Source: an uncultured Pseudomonadota bacterium (GTDB lineage: Bacteria; Pseudomonadota; Gammaproteobacteria; Methylococcales; Methylomonadaceae). From it: 11,390 bases of DNA. Shown one piece after another: positions 1-7,126 of the stretch (the stretch's first letter is position 1; each line of letters starts with the position of its first letter). The notes below the pieces were generated by a model that saw nothing but the letters and a program-made list of their open reading frames with translations, was not told where the DNA came from and made no database searches. The position numbers and the translations under genes are program-made. Location: contig CAJBJW010000038.1 of assembly GCA_903953455.1 (NCBI GenBank), positions 1-11,390 of the forward strand. The letters are read 5' to 3'.

Positions 1-780
1 GCCAAAGATTTGCGTTTATTAACCTCTGATGGTTCTGCTATAGGTGCTTCGAGCATTGCTCATGGCGAAAGCCAATTGAGCTATCAAGATATTGTGGGTT
101 TAATTCCAGCCCTTCGTCCCAAAATGACTCGTGCATTAATTATTGGTCTTGGTGCTGGACACATGGCAAAAGTGTTAAATGAACGCTACGGCATGATTGT
201 CGATACACTCGAAATTGATCCACTTGTTGCGCAAGCAGCGGTTGATTATTTTGATTTTAAACCTACAGGTAAAGCGATTGTGGGCGATGCGCGATATGAG
301 ATTCGGCATTTAACGGGTAATTACGACTTAATTATTCACGATTGCTTTACAGGTGGCTCAGAGCCAGCACATTTGCTCACCGTTGAGACGCTTAAGCAGT
401 TGCGTGGACTATTATCGCAACAAGGGATTTTAGCCGTTAATTTTGTTGCGTTTGCCAGTGGTAAACAAAGTGCATTAAATACGGTTGGAAAAACATTAGC
501 ACAAGTTTTTGAGCAGCAAACCACGTTTATTTCTGAGCCTAATAAAGATTTTAACGATTTTATTTTTCTTGCTTCCACCGAGCCGGTTGATATTCACAAC
601 GAACGATTAAATAGAGGTCAACAAGCGTGGTTGCAGAATCGATTGTTCCCCATTAACACGCAAGATGGCCTTATTCTGACGGATAACTTTAATCCGCTCG
701 AACATTTACAAATCGCAAAAGCTGAAAAATACCGGCATTTTCTATTGGATTTGTTTGGTGAAGAGCTTTTTATTCGTTAG
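1..780 (+). CDS. Spermidine-synthase-like SAM-fold protein, 5'-truncated by the window edge
   Basis: The reading frame is open from base 1 (Ala-Lys-Asp-Leu...), so the TTG at base 10 is not the true start and the N-terminus lies outside; 259 residues are visible. They show a Rossmann methyltransferase fold of the spermidine synthase type: a glycine loop (GLGAG, residues 49-53), an acidic strand end (LEIDP, Glu71/Asp73), GDARYEI from 95, and IIHDCF with Asp114, where spermidine synthases carry the catalytic Asp. The C-terminal TDNFNPLEHLQ (227-237) resembles the tail of the large proteins in which a membrane domain precedes a spermidine synthase domain, so an N-terminal membrane part may lie upstream; this cannot be seen. 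The canonical GGGDGG motif is absent, so true aminopropyltransferase activity is uncertain; a related methyltransferase-like role is possible. The gene converges on the DUF2231 gene with a 4-base gap and no obvious terminator hairpin. Confidence 0.75.
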   Translation, partial: AKDLRLLTSDGSAIGASSIAHGESQLSYQDIVGLIPALRPKMTRALIIGLGAGHMAKVLNERYGMIVDTLEIDPLVAQAAVDYFDFKPTGKAIVGDARYEIRHLTGNYDLIIHDCFTGGSEPAHLLTVETLKQLRGLLSQQGILAVNFVAFASGKQSALNTVGKTLAQVFEQQTTFISEPNKDFNDFIFLASTEPVDIHNERLNRGQQAWLQNRLFPINTQDGLILTDNFNPLEHLQIAKAEKYRHFLLDLFGEELFIR

Positions 781-784
781 AAAC

Positions 785-1378
785 TTATTCGTGATGATGT
801 GCTTCTTCAGGTGAAACGCTAACTGCTTGCACGGCAACACCGTATTTATAAACCATTAAACCGCCTAAATCGGCGCCAAAAATTATGACACCTAACAAAA
901 CCAATGTGAAGGCGTTGTAAACTCCCCATCCTTCAACGGTTCTGCGTAATTTCCATGCTGATAGCGCTGCTGATAAGGCAAGAATTGAGATACCTAGTTG
1001 TTCGTGGCGTTCCATTATGTCGTGTACATTATGCCCGTGAGGTACTGTATCAGCAGCCATAAATCCCGCCCATACGGTTAATCCGGCAAAAATAGTGCCT
1101 AAGTAAAGTAAGCCGCTTGCAAACTGGCGCCAAGTGGGTTTATGCATTGCCGTACCCAGCATATCAATCACAACAAATAAACTTAAAAGCGCGATTGGGA
1201 AATGAACGAGTAGTGGATGAATATTCGCTAATTCTGATAGGCCTATGAATAAACTTGGACCGCTATTTGACCCATGCGTTGTTGCGCCTTCAAAAAATGC
1301 TAAGAAACTGGTCAATACTTCTAATAGTTCGTTATGACCATCAGCATTGCCATGAATATAAAAAGATAAGTGGTTCAT
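785..1378 (-). CDS. DUF2231 family four-helix membrane protein
   Basis: This is a 197-residue predicted inner-membrane protein. After a polar N-terminus of about 50 residues comes IHPLLVHFPIAL (53-64), the hallmark of the DUF2231 family. Four hydrophobic segments follow at about 57-75, 89-109, 128-145 and 155-175. The family-typical end GGLMVYKYGVAV (172-183) is present, and the last residues are His-rich (HHHE). Several His lie near membrane boundaries (54, 59, 114, 116, 119, 125), which could bind metal or haem; that is only inference, as the family function is not established. A TTG five codons upstream (base 1393) would also extend the frame, but ATG at 1378 has GAGG five bases before it, so I chose the ATG. 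The gene starts 7 bases after truA ends and is probably the last gene of the operon. Confidence 0.8.
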   Translation of the reverse strand: MNHLSFYIHGNADGHNELLEVLTSFLAFFEGATTHGSNSGPSLFIGLSELANIHPLLVHFPIALLSLFVVIDMLGTAMHKPTWRQFASGLLYLGTIFAGLTVWAGFMAADTVPHGHNVHDIMERHEQLGISILALSAALSAWKLRRTVEGWGVYNAFTLVLLGVIIFGADLGGLMVYKYGVAVQAVSVSPEEAHHHE

Positions 1379-1383
1379 ATAAG

Positions 1384-1387
1384 CCTC
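1384..1387 (-). promoter_or_regulatory. Ribosome binding site of the DUF2231 gene
   Basis: On the minus strand GAGG lies five bases before ATG 1378 and overlaps the truA stop codon (TGAGG). It decides the start in favour of the ATG over the upstream TTG at 1393 and implies that ribosomes finishing truA can reinitiate here. Confidence 0.6.
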
Positions 1388-2189
1388 AATCAAAACGCTG
1401 TGCGTCTGTGGGTAATTTATTAAAAATAGGATTTTTTATCAAGCCATATTGTTTAGGGTAATAAACGCCTGCTAAATGCAAACCATCAGGGGGAGCAGTC
1501 ACGCCACCTAAACGACGATTTTTAACCTCAAGCAATTCTTGTGTCCAGTTAACAGGTTGTTTTCCAGTGCCTATGGCGATTAAAACACCGGCAATATTGC
1601 GTACCATGTGATGCAAAAAAGCATTAGCTGATAAATCTATAATGACTTGTTCACCAATACGTTCAACATCAATGAAATACATACGTCGGCATGGACTTTT
1701 GGATTGACAGCCTTGCGCTCGAAAAGAGGTGAAATCGTGATGACCGACTAAAATTTGCGCGGCTTCGTGCATTTTATGTGCATCTAATGGGAGTGCGCAC
1801 CATGTTGATCTTCCACGCATTAAGGCAGACGGGGTCGTGCGATTGAGAATCGTATAGCGATAATACCGCGCAATAGCTCGATAACGCGCATGAAAATCGC
1901 CAATAGCCTCTTGTGCCCAAATTACGCGAACATCGGGTGGTAGATGCGTATTCGTTCCACGATGCCATGCTTGCAAATCACGTAGCGCAGTAGTATCAAA
2001 ATGGACAATTTGTTCAAGTGCATGAACGCCCGTATCGGTTCGACCGGCGCATTGCACCGTTATTTTATGTTGTGCAATTTTACTCAACGCTTCTTCAAGT
2101 GTTTGTTGAATATTGCGATGATGGGTTTGCCATTGCCAACCATAAAATCCACTACCATCATATTCAATGCCTAAAACGATACGCATCAT
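1386..2189 (-). CDS. truA: tRNA pseudouridine(38-40) synthase TruA
   Basis: TruA converts uridines 38, 39 and 40 in the anticodon arm of many tRNAs to pseudouridine in the cytoplasm. The 267 residues match the family length. The N-terminus has the typical IEYDGSGFYGWQ strand (8-19). The catalytic motif CAGRTDTGVHA covers 47-57, with Asp52 as the nucleophile expected for the family. FLHHMVRNIAG and PPDGLHLAGVYY are characteristic C-terminal blocks. The start is one of two adjacent ATGs (2189 or 2186). The first gives an ATGA overlap with the rnhB stop, pointing to translational coupling; no good Shine-Dalgarno is visible. Placement directly after rnhB occupies the end of the lipid A operon, where dnaE follows rnhB in Escherichia coli. 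Confidence 0.96.
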   Translation of the reverse strand: MMRIVLGIEYDGSGFYGWQWQTHHRNIQQTLEEALSKIAQHKITVQCAGRTDTGVHALEQIVHFDTTALRDLQAWHRGTNTHLPPDVRVIWAQEAIGDFHARYRAIARYYRYTILNRTTPSALMRGRSTWCALPLDAHKMHEAAQILVGHHDFTSFRAQGCQSKSPCRRMYFIDVERIGEQVIIDLSANAFLHHMVRNIAGVLIAIGTGKQPVNWTQELLEVKNRRLGGVTAPPDGLHLAGVYYPKQYGLIKNPIFNKLPTDAQRFD

Positions 2190-2758
2190 AGTTGGTTAAG
2201 TAAGATAGTTTTTACGGGATTAAAGGATTTGCGATGAATATCTAAAATGCCAAATTGCTCAATTTCAAGGCAATGTTGCTTTGTGCCGTATCCTTTATGT
2301 TTTTCGAACGAAAATTGCGGGTAATGTTTTGCGTAATTGTCCATGATTTCATCACGAGCCACTTTTGCTAAAATCGATGCAGCACTAATTTGCGCAACCG
2401 TTTTATCGCCTTGCACAATAGTTCTTGCGGGGTAGGTAAGTTTAGGTAGTTGATTGCCGTCTATTAACACTTCGGTAGGTGAGATATGCAGACCTTCAAC
2501 AGCACGTTGCATCGCAAGTAGCGTTGCTTGTAGAATGTTTAGAGAATCAATTTCCTCAACGCTTGCCTTTGCAATAGACCAGCTAAGAGCGTGTAATTTG
2601 ATTTGTTCGCTGAGTTGCTCGCGTTTTTTTGCACTTAATTTTTTTGAATCATCCAATCCTGTGATTGGGGAATTAGGATCTAAAATCACTGCTGCAGCAA
2701 AAACAGCACCAGCTAACGGTCCACGTCCAGCTTCATCGACACCCGCAATCAATGACAT
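2186..2758 (-). CDS. rnhB: Ribonuclease HII
   Basis: RNase HII cuts the RNA strand of RNA/DNA hybrids and nicks at single ribonucleotides misincorporated in DNA. The 190-residue protein opens with the hallmark GVDEAGRGPLAGAV (6-19). The four carboxylates of the two-metal site are visible: Asp8 and Glu9, Asp100 in VLIDGNQ, and Asp118 in VQGDK; the 18-residue spacing between the last two equals that of Asp108/Asp126 in the E. coli enzyme. DSKKLS (37-42) and the C-terminal HKGYGTKQH (154-162) are further family blocks. It begins 3 bases after lpxA and ends in a 4-base overlap with truA. In E. coli lpxB lies between lpxA and rnhB; here it does not. Confidence 0.97.
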   Translation of the reverse strand: MSLIAGVDEAGRGPLAGAVFAAAVILDPNSPITGLDDSKKLSAKKREQLSEQIKLHALSWSIAKASVEEIDSLNILQATLLAMQRAVEGLHISPTEVLIDGNQLPKLTYPARTIVQGDKTVAQISAASILAKVARDEIMDNYAKHYPQFSFEKHKGYGTKQHCLEIEQFGILDIHRKSFNPVKTILLNQL

Positions 2759-2761
2759 AAC

Positions 2762-3532
2762 TTAACGCAGAATACCGCGCGTGACGTTACGGAGAAAATT
2801 GACCATATCGGATAATTCTTTGCTGTCACCCGCTAAATCTTCCATTTGGTCGATAGCATCTTCAAGGCGCAGATTCATTTTATAAATCATTTTGTACGCT
2901 TTGCGAATAAGACGAATATCTTCAGCGGAAATGCCATTACGTTCCATTCCAACGGAATTGATGCCATGAGGACGCGTTGGGCGCCCACCTACCATCACAA
3001 AAGGGGGAATGTCTTGCGTTATCGCACTGCCCATCGCAGAGAAGCTGTATTGTCCAATTTGTGTAAACTGATGAACCAGTGTAAAGCCGCCCAAAATGGC
3101 ATGACTATTTAAGCGTACATGACCAGCAAGTGACGCGCCATTTGCCATTATAACGTGGTTGCCAATGATACAGTCATGGGCAACGTGCGTGTAGGCCATG
3201 AACAAATTATCATTGCCGATTTTGGTTAGGCTATTGTCTTGCTGGGTACCGCGGTGCATAGAAGTATATTCGCGAATCATATTGCGATCGCCCACTTCAA
3301 GCCGAGTCACTTCATTCGCGTATTTTTTATCTTGAGGATCCTCACCAATCGAACAAAATTGGTAAATATGATTATCTCGACCCAGTGAGGTATGGCCCTT
3401 AATAACAACGTGTGGACCGATAGTTGTACCCGCACCAATTTTGACATTGGCGCCAATAATGGAGTACGCACCGACTTGCACATCATCCGCAAGTTCAGCG
3501 CGTGAATCGACAATGGCTGTAGAGTGTATCAA
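2762..3532 (-). CDS. lpxA: UDP-N-acetylglucosamine O-acyltransferase LpxA
   Basis: LpxA catalyses the first step of lipid A synthesis, moving a 3-hydroxyacyl chain from ACP to the 3-OH of UDP-GlcNAc in the cytoplasm. Its 256 residues begin with a left-handed beta-helix of hexapeptide repeats (about 1-180), followed by a helical C-terminal domain with AYKMIYKMNLRLEDA (212-226). Catalytic His119 sits in HVAHDC, and His116, His138, His154 and Arg198 match active-site residues His122, His144, His160 and Arg204 of E. coli. Aligning on QDxPP, Met167 takes the place of Gly173 of E. coli, the acyl-length ruler. The start codon is TTG: it gives the family-typical MIHxTAI beginning and lies 3 bases after fabZ, with no better start nearby. 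Strong coupling with fabZ and rnhB is likely. Confidence 0.97.
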   Translation of the reverse strand: MIHSTAIVDSRAELADDVQVGAYSIIGANVKIGAGTTIGPHVVIKGHTSLGRDNHIYQFCSIGEDPQDKKYANEVTRLEVGDRNMIREYTSMHRGTQQDNSLTKIGNDNLFMAYTHVAHDCIIGNHVIMANGASLAGHVRLNSHAILGGFTLVHQFTQIGQYSFSAMGSAITQDIPPFVMVGGRPTRPHGINSVGMERNGISAEDIRLIRKAYKMIYKMNLRLEDAIDQMEDLAGDSKELSDMVNFLRNVTRGILR

Positions 3533-3535
3533 AAC

Positions 3536-3979
3536 TTATTCTACCACTGCCGCGCAACGAATTTCTGCACTGGCGACGAATTCACCATCCACCTCAGCGC
3601 GACACTCAAAAGCCCAAACATTGCGTTTACTTTTAACAAAACGCGCTTCGAGCATTAATTGATCACCCGGTACAACAGGGCGTTTAAACTTTGCTTTATC
3701 AATGCCTACGAGGTAGTAAATCATGCCTTTGAGTTCATCACCGGCTGTTTCAGAGGCAAGTAATCCCGTTGTTTGCGCCATCGCTTCTAAAATCAACACA
3801 CCCGGCATGACGGGTTTTTGTGGGAAATGCCCTTGAAAAAACGGTTCATTATATGTCACGTTTTTTACCCCGAGCAAACTAACGCCTGGTTCACAAGCCA
3901 CGACTTTATCGACCAATAAGAAAGGATAACGATGCGGAAGAAAGGCTTGGATTTGGAGAATATCTAACTTAACAGACAT
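3536..3979 (-). CDS. fabZ: 3-hydroxyacyl-[ACP] dehydratase FabZ
   Basis: FabZ dehydrates 3-hydroxyacyl-ACP to trans-2-enoyl-ACP in fatty acid elongation, competing with LpxA for the same kind of substrate. The 147-residue hotdog-fold protein shows LPHRYPFLLVDKV (14-26) and the catalytic block GHFPQKPVMPGVLILEAMAQ (50-69), with His51 and Glu65 as the expected catalytic pair. The start ATG at 3979 has only a weak purine-rich upstream region (AAGTGA). The 61 bases between it and the skp stop hold no lpxD, which occupies this slot in E. coli. It is followed after 3 bases by lpxA, so the two acyl-ACP enzymes are probably made in step. Confidence 0.97.
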   Translation of the reverse strand: MSVKLDILQIQAFLPHRYPFLLVDKVVACEPGVSLLGVKNVTYNEPFFQGHFPQKPVMPGVLILEAMAQTTGLLASETAGDELKGMIYYLVGIDKAKFKRPVVPGDQLMLEARFVKSKRNVWAFECRAEVDGEFVASAEIRCAAVVE

Positions 3980-4040
3980 GATTTTAATTTCACTTATTTT
4001 TTAGAGAACAAAGGAGAGTAGAGCGAATTTTTTAAGGCGC

Positions 4041-4541
4041 TCAGTCTGGCATAGTAGATAATTTTTGTTGTACTTGCGCGGTTACGTCAATTTGTTCGCT
4101 TGCGTAAATAACGCCATCAGTGAGAAGTAAGTCAAAACCTTGATCTTTTGCAATTCCACGAATGGCTTCAACAATGTGACGTTGGAGTTTGCCTAGTTCT
4201 TCATTGCGACGAACATTAAAATCTTCGCTGAATTCTTGTTGGGTGCGTTTGAAATCACGTTTTTTATTTAAAATATCTTTTTCTAAATTACCACGCGCCG
4301 CTTCACCAAGAACCGCTGCATCTTTACCTAGGCGATCTTCCATGTTTTGGATTTCTTTTTGCTGCGAAACGAGTTGTTTATCACGTGGTGAAAACTCTTG
4401 TTCCAAACGTTTTTTGGCTTTTTCAGCTTGGGGTGCTTTTTCTAAAACAGCAGGAATATTAACAAAACCGACTTTTAAATCTGCAGCGTAAATATTTGCT
4501 GTAAACATCAAGCCTAAAAATAACGCAATTTTGGTTTTCAT
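4041..4541 (-). CDS. skp: Periplasmic chaperone Skp (OmpH family)
   Basis: Skp is a trimeric periplasmic holdase that binds unfolded outer-membrane proteins and delivers them to the BAM complex. The 166-residue precursor starts with a Sec signal peptide (MKTKIALFLGLMFTANIYAA, cleavage near 19-20). DLKVGFVNIPAVLEKAPQAE follows, the conserved first strand of the OmpH family, then a long charged, Gln/Lys/Glu-rich coiled-coil tentacle (about 36-125), and a closing segment GFDLLLTDGVIYASEQIDVT (135-154) that completes the small beta core. An in-frame ATG at 4709 would add 56 residues and overlap bamA, but the signal peptide is placed correctly only from 4541. A GGAG lies 12 bases upstream, rather far. 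The gene lies 85 bases after bamA. Confidence 0.93.
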   Translation of the reverse strand: MKTKIALFLGLMFTANIYAADLKVGFVNIPAVLEKAPQAEKAKKRLEQEFSPRDKQLVSQQKEIQNMEDRLGKDAAVLGEAARGNLEKDILNKKRDFKRTQQEFSEDFNVRRNEELGKLQRHIVEAIRGIAKDQGFDLLLTDGVIYASEQIDVTAQVQQKLSTMPD

Positions 4542-4626
4542 AAAGATAGGAATCTCCGAGAGCTTTGTTGGTAAGAAAAATAGTGGTTGAATTATAATTG
4601 ATAAGGACGACAAACTAAAAATTGTT

Positions 4627-7017
4627 TTAAAAGTTTTGCCCAAAGTTAAATTGGAAAATCTGTTTTTGGTCACGGGTATTACTTTGCGGGTCAATTGTTG
4701 AATTCGCATTTAGAGGCATAGCTGCACTCACAGATAATGCACCAAAAGGTGACATCCATTCGCCCGAAAGGCCTGCTGAGTATTTCATATTGTCAACATT
4801 AAGGCCGTTACTTACTGAACCAGCATCTAAAAAAGTGCCTAGACGTACAGATTTGGTTTCTGCCATAAATGGTACCGGAAAGAATACTTCAGCGCTTCCA
4901 AGAACTTTACTTGAACCGCCAATCGTGTAGTTTTGGAAATTACAGACGACAGGATTATTCTCACAACCCACAGTTCGTGTTTCGCGTGGTCCAAGTGTAT
5001 TGTTTCTAAATCCACGAACAGACCCTGTGCCGCCAGCAAAATAATTTTCAAAGAATGGTAATTCTTTAGTTTTGCCATAACCATCACCATAAGCAGCTTC
5101 ACCTTGAATTCTAAGCGTAAAATCTTTTGCCAAAGGGAAGTACATTTGATGCTTATAGCTCATTTTATAATATTCTAAATCGCTTCCCGGAATGGTTGCT
5201 AATGCTGATAGCCGTTGTTGACCCCCTTTATTAGGAAAGATAGCTCTATTTAGAGTATCGTGAGTCCAACCAATTGAAGGGGAAAATGTAATGTATTTTC
5301 TTTGTTGACCATTAAAACTGGTGTTATCGTTGTTTGTGCAAGGATTGATTGATTCACACTCTATAAAGTTTCTAATTTGATCTGACGAGTAATCGGTAGT
5401 TTCAAGTGTTGTATGCTTAGCATCTAAATCAAAACGAAGTTGATCAAACTCATTGAGTGGTAAGCCAAAGTTGATACCTGCATTTAACACAGTGGTATTA
5501 TAGTTAGAAATGTTGATTTGCCCAGCATTTCGCTTTGTATAGCCTAAGTTATAGCCTTGACTTACGCCATCCGTAGTGAAATAGGGATTATAAAACCCAA
5601 ATTGATAGCTTGTTAAATAATTACTGTTATTAAAGGCTAAATTCACACGTTTGCCAGAACCAAAAATATTGTCTTGTGAAATATTAGCATTCAGTACGAT
5701 CCCTTGTACCTGTGAATAACCAATCCCCGCCATTAAATTACCTGATGCCTTTTCTGTCACCGAATAATTGACATCAATTTCGTCAGAGGTGCCTGCAACG
5801 GGCGGCGTTTCGACATTGACTTCTTCAAAATAACCTAGACGCTCTAAACGTGTTTTTGAACGCTCAATTTTTGAGCTTGATGCCCAACTGCCTTCAACTT
5901 GACGCATTTCGCGGCGTAGTACTTCATCACGTGTTTTGCTGTTGCCTTTCATGTTAATTCGGCGCACATAAACGCGTTTTGCAGGATCAACGAAAAAGGT
6001 CATATTGACTGTTTTACTGGCTTCGTTGATTTCAGGCACCATGTTCACGTTAGCAAACGCATACCCGTCATCGCCTAAACGATCTGACATGGCTTTAGAA
6101 GTTTCAGTCGCATTTTTGCGTGAAAATATTTCACCCGGACCCAATTTCATGAGTTTAATGAGTTCTTCAGGCGGGACGACTAAATTTCCCGACAGTTTAA
6201 CTTTATCAAGCGTGTAAACATCGCCTTCTTTAACATTAATAGTGACATAAATATCTTTTTTATCTGGCGTAATAGCAACTTGCGTGGATTCAATATTGAA
6301 ATTGATATAACCACGATCTAAATAATATGAACGTAGTTTTTCTAAATCAGCGGATAATTTTTGTTTAGAATATTGATCGTCTTTGGTGTAAAACGACAAT
6401 AAATTGGATGTATTGAGTTCAAGTTGTTTGAGCAAAAGAGCTTCTTCAAACGCATTGTTGCCAATAATGTTAATTTCTTTAATTTTCGCAACGCGACCTT
6501 CAGAAATTTTAATTAACACGGCAACACGATTTCGCGTTAAATCGCTTACTTCGGTTTTAATGGTTAAACCATATTTACCATGGCTTAAATATTGACGGTT
6601 TAATTCTTGCTCAACTTTATCGAGTAATTGACGATCGAATACTTTGCCTTCGGATAAACCAATTTTCTTTAATGCTTTGGTTAAATCATCCTTACTTAAA
6701 TCTTTATTTCCCTCAAACATAATTTTCGCTATAGAGGGGCGTTCAACGACGTTAAAAATGAGTGTCGAGCCTTCACGTTCAACAGAAATGTCTTTGAAAA
6801 AACCTGTTTTAAACAAAGATTTAACAGCGGGTGCGGTACGGTCTAGCGAAAATTTTTCACCAACGGCCACTGGTAAATAGTTGTATACAGTGCCTTCAGA
6901 AATACGCTGTAAGCCTTTGATTTTAATGTCATGAACTACAAATTCTTGCGCAGCTTGCGCGGTTTGCACAGTAAATAAGCACAGTAAAATAGCACGAGAG
7001 AGTTTGTTTAATTTCAT
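4627..7017 (-). CDS. bamA: Outer membrane protein assembly factor BamA
   Basis: BamA is the essential core of the BAM complex that folds and inserts beta-barrel proteins into the outer membrane. The 796-residue precursor, close to the E. coli length of 810, has a signal peptide with cleavage after AQA (about residue 22). Five POTRA domains follow at about 25-92, 93-173, 176-263, 267-345 and 348-422, then a 16-strand barrel to the C-terminus. The conserved VRGF motif of loop 6 is at 667-670 in GGTGSVRGF, and FPNKGGQQRLS at 594-604 is a typical barrel block. The protein ends in aromatic Phe within FQFNFGQNF, the signal for outer-membrane insertion. Cysteines occur as two pairs, 553/560 and 685/692, in probable surface loops. 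ATG 7017 has only a weak Shine-Dalgarno. The neighbour upstream is a histidine kinase rather than the usual rseP. Confidence 0.97.
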   Translation of the reverse strand: MKLNKLSRAILLCLFTVQTAQAAQEFVVHDIKIKGLQRISEGTVYNYLPVAVGEKFSLDRTAPAVKSLFKTGFFKDISVEREGSTLIFNVVERPSIAKIMFEGNKDLSKDDLTKALKKIGLSEGKVFDRQLLDKVEQELNRQYLSHGKYGLTIKTEVSDLTRNRVAVLIKISEGRVAKIKEINIIGNNAFEEALLLKQLELNTSNLLSFYTKDDQYSKQKLSADLEKLRSYYLDRGYINFNIESTQVAITPDKKDIYVTINVKEGDVYTLDKVKLSGNLVVPPEELIKLMKLGPGEIFSRKNATETSKAMSDRLGDDGYAFANVNMVPEINEASKTVNMTFFVDPAKRVYVRRINMKGNSKTRDEVLRREMRQVEGSWASSSKIERSKTRLERLGYFEEVNVETPPVAGTSDEIDVNYSVTEKASGNLMAGIGYSQVQGIVLNANISQDNIFGSGKRVNLAFNNSNYLTSYQFGFYNPYFTTDGVSQGYNLGYTKRNAGQINISNYNTTVLNAGINFGLPLNEFDQLRFDLDAKHTTLETTDYSSDQIRNFIECESINPCTNNDNTSFNGQQRKYITFSPSIGWTHDTLNRAIFPNKGGQQRLSALATIPGSDLEYYKMSYKHQMYFPLAKDFTLRIQGEAAYGDGYGKTKELPFFENYFAGGTGSVRGFRNNTLGPRETRTVGCENNPVVCNFQNYTIGGSSKVLGSAEVFFPVPFMAETKSVRLGTFLDAGSVSNGLNVDNMKYSAGLSGEWMSPFGALSVSAAMPLNANSTIDPQSNTRDQKQIFQFNFGQNF

Positions 7018-7072
7018 GAATACACTTAACGATTAAAACGAAAACAAGGCGATGAGAGTTTAATTAACGCCA

Positions 7073-7098
7073 ATTGTATCATAAGGCACGAATGGCAA
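7073..7098 (-). promoter_or_regulatory. Candidate sigma70-type promoter for bamA operon
   Basis: In the 109-base gap between the kinase gene and bamA, the minus strand reads TGATACAAT, an extended -10 element (TGN plus TACAAT at 7073-7078). A TTGCCA hexamer at 7093-7098 lies 14 bases upstream, shorter than the usual 16-18, so the extended -10 would have to carry recognition. It would give a leader of roughly 50 bases for bamA. This is pattern reading only. Confidence 0.35.
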
Positions 7099-7126
7099 GT
7101 AATTTAGGATGTAATGTTTGCGAAAA

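Noticed and set aside
1379..1393. TTG start at 1393 for the DUF2231 protein
   Set aside because: ATG 1378 has a GAGG at proper distance, while the TTG overlaps truA and has no SD of its own.
3980..4040. GAGCG...CGCTC in the skp-fabZ gap as a terminator
   Set aside because: A five-base stem with a 12-base loop and no T-run after it; it is unlikely to stop transcription inside this operon.
4189..4491. 100-residue open frame antisense to skp
   Set aside because: Ser/Arg/Lys-rich composition typical of the reverse complement of a coiled-coil gene; no start signal or motif.
4542..4709. N-terminal extension of skp by 56 residues from an ATG inside bamA
   Set aside because: It would bury the signal peptide that begins at ATG 4541 and overlap the bamA 3' end; Skp needs that peptide at its N-terminus.
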